A stretch of 64,000 bases of DNA. Origin: Rhizobium sp. SSA_523 (lineage in GTDB: Bacteria; Pseudomonadota; Alphaproteobacteria; Rhizobiales; Rhizobiaceae). A program made the position numbers and the translations under genes. Location of the stretch: contig NZ_CP129381.1 of NCBI RefSeq assembly GCF_030435705.1, positions 1,054,001 to 1,118,000 on the forward strand, read 5' to 3'. Below, in pieces: positions 17,171 through 24,947 of this stretch; within the stretch, counting starts at the first letter, position 1; each line of letters opens with the position of its first letter. The notes beneath the pieces were generated by a model, which worked only from the letters and a program-made list of their open reading frames with translations, ran no database searches and had not been told where the DNA came from.

Positions 17171-18179
17171 GCTTGTGCGCGACCATGCAACCGAAGTTAC
17201 CCTTTTTGCGGTCATGGTGCTTCTCTGTATCGGCCTGTCCTTCGGCACGGATCGGTTTCTGACGATCTCCAATGCTTTCGACCTGTTGAACGTCTCGGCC
17301 GTCAACATCATTTTCGCGGTCGGACTTCTGGTCGTGCTGATCTCCGGCGGGATCGACATCTCCTTCGCCGTCGCGGCCTCGGTGGTGCAATATGTGACGG
17401 TGCTGGCGCTGAACGCGCTCGGCGGCGGCAACTGGGCGGAGGGTTTCATCATCGCCGGCGCGGTCGGGATCGGACTGGGCCTGGTCAACGCGCTCCTGGT
17501 CTATCGTTTGCAGATCATCTCGATCGTCGCCACCATCTCGACCTTCAACATCTTCTTCGGCCTTTTGATGTTCTTCACGAAAGGCGTATCAATCTACAAC
17601 CTGCCGGACTGGCTCTCCAACCGCGTCGTCTTCTACGAGCGGGAAATGGCCGACGGTTCCTGGATCGAGCTGACCCTACCGGTCGTGGTCATGATCCTCT
17701 GCTGCCTGGCCACCTGGTTCATGATCTCGAAAACCACGACGGGACGCAAACTTTACGCCTTTGGCGACAATCCGGAAGGAGCGCGCCGCTTCGGCATCGA
17801 TATCGGAGCGATGCATTACATCTCCTTCGGCTGGCTTGGCCTGATGGCCGGCATTGCCGGTCTCATGCAGGCCCATTACGCCCAGGAGGTCGTGCCCAAT
17901 GCGCTGTATGGACGCGAGCTGGATGTGCTGGCGGCGACGGTGCTGGGCGGCGCGCGGCTCGGCGGCGGCAAGGGATCGGTGCTGGGCTGCGTGCTGGGCG
18001 TCCTGCTGGTCTCCATCACCCAGAACGGCCTGAACCTGATGGGCGTTTCGCCCTTCGCCTTCAAGATGATTGTCGGGGCCATCATCCTGATCGCCATCAC
18101 GCTCTCCTACACGCGCTTCGACAGGCTCCTGCCGGAAAGCCTGAAGCGCCGCGCACCGCAGAAAGGCGATCGGCCATGA
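17163..18179 (+). CDS. Sugar ABC transporter permease (RbsC type)
   Basis: 338 residues, about 8-10 membrane helices, with family segments VLISGGIDISFAVAASVV, TIVATIST-like helix SIVATISTFNIFF and LAATVLGGARLGGGKGSVLG. Inner-membrane subunit of the ketohexose importer. The ATG at 17163 lies inside the ATPase stop region, so translation is coupled. Forms a heterodimer with the next permease. Confidence 0.94.
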   Translation: MLRLVRDHATEVTLFAVMVLLCIGLSFGTDRFLTISNAFDLLNVSAVNIIFAVGLLVVLISGGIDISFAVAASVVQYVTVLALNALGGGNWAEGFIIAGAVGIGLGLVNALLVYRLQIISIVATISTFNIFFGLLMFFTKGVSIYNLPDWLSNRVVFYEREMADGSWIELTLPVVVMILCCLATWFMISKTTTGRKLYAFGDNPEGARRFGIDIGAMHYISFGWLGLMAGIAGLMQAHYAQEVVPNALYGRELDVLAATVLGGARLGGGKGSVLGCVLGVLLVSITQNGLNLMGVSPFAFKMIVGAIILIAITLSYTRFDRLLPESLKRRAPQKGDRP

Positions 18180-19171
18180 AGAGCTTGGTGCGGAAATTCA
18201 ACAGCCTGTTCGGCGCCGACATGGGCGGACCGCTGATCGCCTTCCTGGCGGTCATGCTGATCTTCGGGCTTGCGGCGGACAATTTCATCTCGGCCGCCAC
18301 CTTCGGCTCGGTCGCCTTCCAGCTCCCCGAACTCGGCCTGCTGACTTTGGCAATGCTTCTGCCACTCCTGACCGGCGGCATCAATCTGGCGGTCACGTTC
18401 ACCGCCAATCTCTCCGGCCTTGCCGCCGCCTGGGTGCTGCAGGCCAATGGCGGTGTCGATGCTCCGGCCAGCGCCTTCGCCCTGGCCTGTTGTGCCGCAC
18501 TTGCCAGCGGGGCAGCGGCAGGGGCCCTGACCGGTCTCGCCATCGCCTATACCCGCGCCCATCCCATTCTGATTACGCTGTCCATGATGATCTTCCTGCG
18601 AGGCCTTGGGGAATTCCTGACGCGCGGCGGCGACGTCTCCGGATTTCCGGCCTATATGGCGCCGATCGGCCATGGCTCGCTTCTCGGCATTCCCATTCCG
18701 CTGCTGATTTTCATCGTCTGCGTCGCGGCATGGCACGTCCTGCTGACCCGCAGCAAGCTGGGCTTCGGACTGCTGATGATCGGCTCCAACATGGAGGCCG
18801 CGCAGTATTCCGGCCTGAACACACGGCGGATCCTCGTGCTTGTCTATACTCTGTCAGGGGTCATGTGCGCGATTGCCGGCATCATCATGCTGGCCCGGTT
18901 CAATTCCGTTCGCGTCGGGCATGGCGAATCCTACCTTCTGATCACCGTGCTCGCCGCCTTCCTTGGCGGGGTCAATCCCTTTGGCGGCTTCGGGCGGGTC
19001 CTGCCGGTTTTCGTGGCCTTGATCGTCCTTCAGCTTCTTTCCTCCGGACTGAACCTGATGGGCGCCAACCAGCATCTCGCTACGGCGCTCTGGGGTGTCC
19101 TGATGATCGTGGTGATGGCCGCCCGATCCTTCGTCTCGACCAATCGCATCTTCAGCAGAAAGAAGAACTGA
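18176..19171 (+). CDS. Sugar ABC transporter permease (RbsC type), second subunit
   Basis: 331 residues and a similar helix pattern to its neighbour: LLPLLTGGINLAVTFTANLSG, ITLSMMIFLRGLGEFLTRGG and VLAAFLGGVNPFGGFGRVLPV. Overlaps the first permease by 4 bp. Two different permeases suggest a heterodimeric channel, as in LsrCD-type and other sugar importers. Confidence 0.94.
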   Translation: MKSLVRKFNSLFGADMGGPLIAFLAVMLIFGLAADNFISAATFGSVAFQLPELGLLTLAMLLPLLTGGINLAVTFTANLSGLAAAWVLQANGGVDAPASAFALACCAALASGAAAGALTGLAIAYTRAHPILITLSMMIFLRGLGEFLTRGGDVSGFPAYMAPIGHGSLLGIPIPLLIFIVCVAAWHVLLTRSKLGFGLLMIGSNMEAAQYSGLNTRRILVLVYTLSGVMCAIAGIIMLARFNSVRVGHGESYLLITVLAAFLGGVNPFGGFGRVLPVFVALIVLQLLSSGLNLMGANQHLATALWGVLMIVVMAARSFVSTNRIFSRKKN

Positions 19172-19172
19172 C

Positions 19173-20021
19173 GTGCAGGGTTTCGGCATTCACGCAATGA
19201 TGTGGACCTCCGTCTGGGATCAGGCGGGCGCAGAGCGGGCGATCTTCGGCGCGGCGCGCTACGGGCAGGATTTCATCGAGATCCCGCTGATCGACCTGGC
19301 CGCCGTCGATGCGGAGCACAGCCGTGCCCTGCTGGAGAAGTTCAAGCTGCGCGCTACCTGCTCGCTCGTCCTGCCTGAGCCTGCCTGGCCCTCCCTTCGG
19401 CCCGATGCAGCGGCGCAGCACCTGAAGGCGGCACTGGACATAGCTGCGGCGATGGGCGCCGAGGCGTTGACCGGCGTCACCTATGGCGGCACCAATGAGC
19501 GAACCGGTTTTCCTCCGACTGACGGAGAATACGACAATCTGACCCGCGCGCTCGGCGCAGCCGCCGTCCATGCAAAGCGTCTGGGATTGCAATTCGGCAT
19601 AGAGGCGGTGAACCGCTACGAGAACCATCTCGTCAATTGCGCGGCCCAGGCCGTGGCTCTGGTCGAGCGGATCGGCATGGACAATGTCTTCGTGCATCTG
19701 GACACGTTTCATATGACCATGGAGGAAAAGGGCGTGGCGAACGGGATCCTCGCCGCCCGCGAGCATCTGCGCTACATGCACCTGTCCGAAAGCGATCGCG
19801 GCGTGCCGGGATACGGCAATGTGCCATGGGACGCGCTTTTCGCGACCCTCGCCGCGATTGGCTTTACGGGAGGCCTCACGCTTGAAAGCTTTGCGGCCAT
19901 GCCTGCGAGCATGGCCGGCGCCACCGCCACCTGGCGGCCTGTGGCCGACAATGGCGAGGAAGTTCTGGACAAAGGCCTCTCCTTCCTGCGCAACAAGGCG
20001 GCCCAGTATGGCTTCGGCTGA
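19173..20021 (+). CDS. D-tagatose 3-epimerase-like sugar isomerase
   Basis: 282-residue TIM-barrel protein of the D-tagatose/D-psicose 3-epimerase (AP-endonuclease 2-like) family. The metal and acid/base set can be placed at E144 (FGIEAVNRYENH), D177 (HLDTFHM), H203 (YMHLSESDRG) and E238 (LTLESF). GTG start at 19173, one base after the permease stop. Together with the D-allulose 3-epimerase at 20915 it makes two epimerase paralogues in one operon, so it probably acts on a different ketose; substrate unknown. Confidence 0.88.
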   Translation: MQGFGIHAMMWTSVWDQAGAERAIFGAARYGQDFIEIPLIDLAAVDAEHSRALLEKFKLRATCSLVLPEPAWPSLRPDAAAQHLKAALDIAAAMGAEALTGVTYGGTNERTGFPPTDGEYDNLTRALGAAAVHAKRLGLQFGIEAVNRYENHLVNCAAQAVALVERIGMDNVFVHLDTFHMTMEEKGVANGILAAREHLRYMHLSESDRGVPGYGNVPWDALFATLAAIGFTGGLTLESFAAMPASMAGATATWRPVADNGEEVLDKGLSFLRNKAAQYGFG

Positions 20022-20070
20022 TGTGCCGGATGGTAGAGCGACGATGGACAGCAGAGAGGAGATGAGCGGG

Positions 20071-20736
20071 ATGGACCACAAGACGATGGCGGGGATCGAC
20101 AACAATGTGCGGCGGATTGCGCAGGCGGCGATCGAAAGCCTGGAGAGATCGGGCGGCCGGCGCGTCCTCGTCGCTCTCGCCGGCGCTCCGGGTTCCGGCA
20201 AATCGACACTGGCGGAGAAGACCGTTGATGCGCTGGAGGCCGAATACGGGCGCAGCAGCGCCCTCTTTCCGATGGACGGTTACCACCTGGACGACACCGT
20301 GCTCCGGACGATGGGCCGGCTTGCCTTCAAAGGTGCCGTGGACACCTTCGACGCTCACGGCTTGCGGCACATGCTCTTGCGGCTGAAGGCGAACGAGGAC
20401 GATGTCATTGCCGTGCCCGTGTTCGATCGTTCCATCGAGATCGCCCGGGCTGGCGGAAGGCTCATTCCGCAATCGACCGAAATCATCGTTTGCGAAGGCA
20501 ATTACCTGCTCCTGCGTCAGGCACCATGGGACCGGCTGAAGCAGATTTTCGACGTCACGATCTTCGTGGATGTCGACGTGGAGGTATTGCGGCTTCGCCT
20601 GCAGACCCGCTGGCTAGATGCGGGGCTGGATGCGCAGGAGATCTCAAGGAAAGTGGAGGAAAATGATCTGCCGAACGGGCTCTTCATCCAGTCCAACAGT
20701 GCGGAGCCAGATCTTCGTATCGACAATCCAGGCTGA
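20071..20736 (+). CDS. P-loop sugar/nucleoside kinase (FrcK/phosphoribulokinase-uridine-kinase type)
   Basis: 221 residues with Walker A GAPGSGKS at 38-45, PMDGYHLDDTVL and a long helical C-terminus. Resembles the fructose-transport-linked kinases of rhizobia and other PRK/URK-fold kinases; it probably phosphorylates the imported or epimerised ketohexose. Start 20071 has AGGAG 9 bases upstream; in-frame ATGs at 20044 and 20062 are possible. Followed by a short GC-rich hairpin before the last operon gene. Confidence 0.82.
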   Translation: MDHKTMAGIDNNVRRIAQAAIESLERSGGRRVLVALAGAPGSGKSTLAEKTVDALEAEYGRSSALFPMDGYHLDDTVLRTMGRLAFKGAVDTFDAHGLRHMLLRLKANEDDVIAVPVFDRSIEIARAGGRLIPQSTEIIVCEGNYLLLRQAPWDRLKQIFDVTIFVDVDVEVLRLRLQTRWLDAGLDAQEISRKVEENDLPNGLFIQSNSAEPDLRIDNPG

Positions 20737-20740
20737 GCAG

Positions 20741-20762
20741 GGCGGCCCGGCCGCCTTCTTTG
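20741..20762 (+). terminator. Small hairpin after the kinase gene
   Basis: GGCGG/CCGCC stem with a 5-base loop and then TTCTTTG. Possible weak terminator or attenuator between the kinase and the allulose epimerase genes. Confidence 0.3.
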
Positions 20763-20914
20763 TCCCAGGCGCTGCTTTCGGCCGGCCGCTTGACGTTTGC
20801 GGGCTCCGAAAGTCTGGCCTTCCAAATGCCTGGCCTTCCGAAGTCCTTCCGCCATTCCGGCCTTCTGTCCTGTCTCCCAATTCTCGACGCCTGATCATGA
20901 CAAGGAGTTTTTCG

Positions 20915-21784
20915 ATGAAACACGGCATATATTATTCCTACTGGGAACATGAGTGGAGCGCCAAATTCGGCCCCTATATCGAGAAGGTCGCCAAGCTGGG
21001 CTTCGACGTGATCGAAGTGGCTGCGCATCACATCAACGATTATAGCGATGCGGAACTCGCCGACATCCGGCAGCGCGCCATCGACAACAACATCATCCTG
21101 ACCGCGGGCATCGGCCCCTCCAAGGCGAAGAACCTGTCCTCGCCGGATGCGGCCGTCCGCGCGGCCGGCAAGACCTTTTTTGAACAGACGCTTACCAATG
21201 TCGCCAAGCTCGACATTCGCACCATTGGCGGCGCCTTGCATTCCTACTGGCCTGTCGATTATTCGCAGCCCGTCGACAAGGAGGGTGACAGGCAAAGAGG
21301 TGTGGAGGGCATTCACGGCATTGCCGATTTCGCCCGGGACCTCGGGATCGATCTCTGCATCGAAGTGCTCAATCGCTTCGAAAACCACGTGCTGAACACG
21401 GCGGCGGAGGGTGTCGCCTTCGTCAAGGACGTCGGCAAGCCGAACGTGAAGGTCATGCTCGATACCTTCCATATGAATATCGAGGAAGACAGTTTCGGCG
21501 ATGCGATCCGCACCGCCGGGCCTCTCCTCGGCCATTTCCATACCGGCGAGAGCAATCGCCGCGTTCCCGGCAAGGGGCGCATGCCCTGGCACGAAATCGG
21601 TGCGGCGCTGCGCGATATCCAATACCAAGGCGCGGTGGTGATGGAGCCATTCGTCAAGACCGGCGGCACGATCGGCTCCGACATCCGCGTGTGGCGCGAC
21701 TTGAGCAATGGCGCAAGCGAAGCCCGGATGGATGAGGATGCGCGCAATTCGCTCGCCTTTTCCCGCTTCGTCCTGGGGGGCTGA
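20915..21784 (+). CDS. D-allulose (D-psicose) 3-epimerase
   Basis: 289 residues, the exact length of the Agrobacterium tumefaciens D-psicose 3-epimerase and very close to it from memory over the whole protein (MKHGIYYSYWEHEWSAKFGP, AHHINDYSDAELADIR, GIGPSKAKNLSS). Interconverts D-allulose and D-fructose. The metal/catalytic residues E150, D183, H209 and E244 fall at the positions known for that enzyme. AAGGAG precedes the ATG at 20915. Last gene of the ABC operon, after a 178-bp gap. Confidence 0.96.
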   Translation: MKHGIYYSYWEHEWSAKFGPYIEKVAKLGFDVIEVAAHHINDYSDAELADIRQRAIDNNIILTAGIGPSKAKNLSSPDAAVRAAGKTFFEQTLTNVAKLDIRTIGGALHSYWPVDYSQPVDKEGDRQRGVEGIHGIADFARDLGIDLCIEVLNRFENHVLNTAAEGVAFVKDVGKPNVKVMLDTFHMNIEEDSFGDAIRTAGPLLGHFHTGESNRRVPGKGRMPWHEIGAALRDIQYQGAVVMEPFVKTGGTIGSDIRVWRDLSNGASEARMDEDARNSLAFSRFVLGG

Positions 21785-21825
21785 ACCGGATCTGCGCAAG
21801 CTTCGGCAAGGGCATCCTTGCATCC

Positions 21826-21851
21826 GGGGCCGGGGCCGCTATGCCGGCCCC
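21826..21851. terminator. Hairpin between convergent allulose operon and cydX
   Basis: GGGGCCGG/CCGGCCCC, 8-bp perfect stem with a 10-base loop, in the gap between two convergent operons. Likely shared terminator; no long T-run. Confidence 0.5.
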
Positions 21852-21925
21852 CGCCAGATCCAATCCGGCCACCAGAACGCCTGCCCATCCGCACGCTGCA
21901 GGATGGGCGGCAAGGACGTCATGCG

Positions 21926-22042
21926 CTAGCGGTCATTGCCCGCATGAAGGTGCTCATCATCCCTGACTTCCAGCCAGATGGCGTTCATGACGGCGAAGAC
22001 GGCAGCCAGCGGCAGGCCAAGCATCCAGGCGAAATACCACAT
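21926..22042 (-). CDS. cydX: Cytochrome bd oxidase small subunit CydX
   Basis: A 38-residue protein starting MWYFAWMLGLPLAAVFAVMN, with one membrane helix (about 4-23) and the conserved WYFAW-LG-x-A motif of CydX/YbgT. It stabilises the bd oxidase. Starts 13 bases after the end of cydB and is therefore in the same operon. Small enough to be missed by usual length cut-offs. Confidence 0.93.
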   Translation of the reverse strand: MWYFAWMLGLPLAAVFAVMNAIWLEVRDDEHLHAGNDR

Positions 22043-22055
22043 GATCGGTTCCTTT

Positions 22056-23219
22056 TCAGTAGAATGAATGCTCGTGCTCCGCCACGTCATGCTCCGTCAC
22101 CTTGCCCCAGAGAACCTTGTAGACCCAGCTCGTATAGGCAAGGATGATCGGCATGAAGATCAGCGTGCAGACCAGCATGATGAAGAGTGTGAGATGCGAG
22201 GAGGAACTGTTCCACACCGTCAGCGAGGATTTGGGATCCGTCGATGAGGGCATGATGAAGGGAAACATGGTCAAGCCGACCGAGGCGATCACCCCGAGAA
22301 TGGCCAGTTTCGAGAAGATGAGGGTCGAGACCTCGCGTCCGGCCCGCAAGCCGAAAAAGGTCAGGAGCCCGCCAAGGACGCCCAGCGCCGGCGCAATGGC
22401 GATCCATGGCCGTTCCGCATAGGCGCTCAACCAGCTCGGCGTGCGCTCCACGGCAAAATGCAGCGGGTTGGAAGGACCGCCCGTCACGTAGTCTCCGACG
22501 ATCTGAAATCCCTGCACCCCGAAGGCGAGCCACAGGCCCGCCAAACCATAGGTGACGACGGCCGTGAGTGCAGCCACGGAACCGATGGACCGCGCCCGCG
22601 CCTGGACCCTGCCCTGTGTCTTGACCGTCAGCCAGGCGGCACCGTGCATGATCAACATGCTGAGCGACACCAGGCCGGCAACGAGCGAGAAGGGATCGAG
22701 CAGACCGAAGAACTTGGTGTACCAGGCGCCTTCGTAAATGCTGCGCAGGTCGTCGGTGAAATGGAAGGGCACGCCTTGGATGACATTGCCGACGGCAACG
22801 CCGAACAGGAGGGCCGGCACCGCCCCGCTGACGAACAGGGCCCAGTCCCAGGCGGAACGCCAGCGCCTGTCATCGCGCTTGGAGCGATATTTGAAGGCGA
22901 CGGGCCGGACGATGAAGGCGGCAAGGACCACGAACATGGCAAGGTAGAAGCCGGAAAAGCTCATCGCATAGAGCGGCGGCCAGGCGGCGAAAATGGCGCC
23001 GCCGCCGAGGATGAACCACACCTGGTTGCCCTCCCAGACGGGACCGACGGTGTTGATGACGACACGCCTTTCCTCATCCGTCTTTCCGACAAAGGGCAGC
23101 AGCGCGCCGACGCCCATGTCGAAACCGTCGGTCACCGCAAAGCCGATCAGAAGAACGCCCAGCAGCAGCCACCAGACGACACGCAGGAATTCATAGCTTA
23201 GAAGTTCATGCAGGATCAT
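22056..23219 (-). CDS. cydB: Cytochrome bd ubiquinol oxidase subunit II
   Basis: 387 residues with about eight to nine membrane helices. The start MILHELLSYEFLRVVWWLLLGVLLIGFAVTDGFDMG carries the family motif GFAVTDGFDMGVG; also GAIFAAWPPLYAMSFSGFYLAM. Structural partner of CydA in the high-affinity quinol oxidase of the inner membrane. It begins 5 bases after cydA and ends 13 bases before cydX. Confidence 0.97.
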   Translation of the reverse strand: MILHELLSYEFLRVVWWLLLGVLLIGFAVTDGFDMGVGALLPFVGKTDEERRVVINTVGPVWEGNQVWFILGGGAIFAAWPPLYAMSFSGFYLAMFVVLAAFIVRPVAFKYRSKRDDRRWRSAWDWALFVSGAVPALLFGVAVGNVIQGVPFHFTDDLRSIYEGAWYTKFFGLLDPFSLVAGLVSLSMLIMHGAAWLTVKTQGRVQARARSIGSVAALTAVVTYGLAGLWLAFGVQGFQIVGDYVTGGPSNPLHFAVERTPSWLSAYAERPWIAIAPALGVLGGLLTFFGLRAGREVSTLIFSKLAILGVIASVGLTMFPFIMPSSTDPKSSLTVWNSSSSHLTLFIMLVCTLIFMPIILAYTSWVYKVLWGKVTEHDVAEHEHSFY

Positions 23220-23224
23220 GAGCC

Positions 23225-24826
23225 TTACTCCGCGGGAATGGCGATGGGATGGGCAGGGTTCAGCGCCGCACGGCGCGTCTGGAACCAGGCCTCTGTTTCC
23301 GCGACGTCCATGTAAGGACCCTTGCGGATATATTTCAGCATCAGGCCCATCTCGATGATGAAGAGGATGGTGTAGAAGGCAACGAAGCCGGCAAGCGTCA
23401 GAGCAAGCTCGGTCACCGACAATTCGCTGACCGACAGCGCTGTCGGCAGTACGCCATCCACCGTCCAGGGCTGGCGTCCGACCTCGGCGACGATCCAGCC
23501 CATTTCCGCCGCGATCCACGGCGCCGGGATCATGACGACTGCCAGCCAGAGCGCGGCGCGCGGGAAGCGCATGCCCTTGAACGAGGCGCGGTAGAAAAAG
23601 TAGGCCATGGTGGCGATGAAGGAGAGGCCAAGCGCGACCATGATCCGGAAGGCCCAGAACAGAGGCCAGACGGTCGGCACCGTATCATTGGCCGCCAGCC
23701 GGATCTGCTCCTCGCTCGCCGTTCGCGGATCATCCACGTACTTCTTCAGCAGGAAGGCGAAGCCGAGGTCCTGCGAGTGATCCTCGAAGGTTTTCATCAC
23801 CTGCGGCGATGTCGCTTCACGCTCCTGGCGCACCGTCATCAGCGCATCATAGGCGATCAGACCTGAGCGGATGCGGGCCTCCGCCTGGGCGACCAGGTCC
23901 TTGATGCCGGGGATTTCCGTGGTCAGCGACCGCGTCCCGATCAGGCCCATGACCATCGGGACATGAATGGCGAAATGCGTCTCGCGCGCCGCCTGATCCG
24001 GAAAGCCGAAGACGGTGAATGGCGCCGGCGCCGGCTGCGTATCCCACATGGCCTCGATGGCGGCGAGCTTCATCTTCTGGCTATGCGTCGCCGAATAGCC
24101 GGACTCGTCCCCCAACAGCACGACAGAGAAGGCCGAAGCCAGGCCGAAGGACGCCGCAACGGTGATTGACCGCCGCGCCAGCGCATGATGACGATCTTTC
24201 AGCAGGTACCATGCCGAGACACCGATGACGAAGACAGCGGCGGTGACATAGCCGGCGCTGACAGTGTGAACGAATTTGGCCTGCGCCACCTCGTTGAACA
24301 AAACAGCGTAGAAATCGGTCATCTCCATGCGCATCGTCATCGGGTTGAACGAGGCGCCGACCGGATACTGCATCCAGCCATTGGCGATCAGAATCCAGAG
24401 CGCCGACAGGTTCGATCCGATCGCGACCAACCAGGCGACGACCAGGTGCTGGACCTTGGACAGCTTGTCCCAGCCGAAGAAGAAGAGGCCGACAAAGGTG
24501 GCTTCGAGAAAGAAGGCCATCAGGCCCTCGATCGCCAGTGGAGCACCGAAGATGTCGCCGACATAATGGCTGTAATAGCTCCAGTTCATGCCAAACTGGA
24601 ACTCCATGGTAATGCCCGTGGCAACGCCCAGCACGAAGTTGATGCCGAACAGCATGCCCCAGAACTTGGTCATTTGCCGCCAGATCGGGCGGTTTGTCAT
24701 GACATAGACCGTCTCCATGATCGCGACGATGATCGACAGACCAAGCGTCAGCGGCACAAAGAGAAAATGGTACAGGGCTGTCATGGCGAACTGCAGCCGT
24801 GACAGCTCAACGATGCCGATTTCCAT
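23225..24826 (-). CDS. cydA: Cytochrome bd ubiquinol oxidase subunit I
   Basis: 533 residues. Haem-bearing subunit that oxidises ubiquinol and reduces O2 to water without proton pumping. Conserved start ELSRLQFAMTALYHFLFVPLTLGL with the haem-ligand region His20, and GINFVLGVATGITMEFQFGMNW. The periplasmic Q-loop segment (about 300-380) is long, as in the Escherichia coli-type (L) subfamily rather than short cyanide-insensitive oxidases. An FNR/FixK-like box lies 86-99 bases upstream of the start, so oxygen-limited induction is expected. Confidence 0.97.
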   Translation of the reverse strand: MEIGIVELSRLQFAMTALYHFLFVPLTLGLSIIVAIMETVYVMTNRPIWRQMTKFWGMLFGINFVLGVATGITMEFQFGMNWSYYSHYVGDIFGAPLAIEGLMAFFLEATFVGLFFFGWDKLSKVQHLVVAWLVAIGSNLSALWILIANGWMQYPVGASFNPMTMRMEMTDFYAVLFNEVAQAKFVHTVSAGYVTAAVFVIGVSAWYLLKDRHHALARRSITVAASFGLASAFSVVLLGDESGYSATHSQKMKLAAIEAMWDTQPAPAPFTVFGFPDQAARETHFAIHVPMVMGLIGTRSLTTEIPGIKDLVAQAEARIRSGLIAYDALMTVRQEREATSPQVMKTFEDHSQDLGFAFLLKKYVDDPRTASEEQIRLAANDTVPTVWPLFWAFRIMVALGLSFIATMAYFFYRASFKGMRFPRAALWLAVVMIPAPWIAAEMGWIVAEVGRQPWTVDGVLPTALSVSELSVTELALTLAGFVAFYTILFIIEMGLMLKYIRKGPYMDVAETEAWFQTRRAALNPAHPIAIPAE

Positions 24827-24911
24827 ATCGCTTACTCCAAAGACGGCGGCCAGGTGCCAGCCGTGCGGGTCAAGACTGGGGGAAGCCTAGGCGCCACCCT
24901 TCCGGCCAACC

Positions 24912-24925
24912 TTGATCCCGGTCAA
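24912..24925 (-). promoter_or_regulatory. FNR/FixK-type box upstream of cydA
   Basis: TTGATCCCGGTCAA, one mismatch from the TTGAT-N4-ATCAA anaerobox consensus. It sits between the cydC stop and the cydA start and could give cydABX its own low-oxygen promoter. Confidence 0.6.
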
Positions 24926-24947
24926 ATAAGAGGTGTCGCAGATAACC

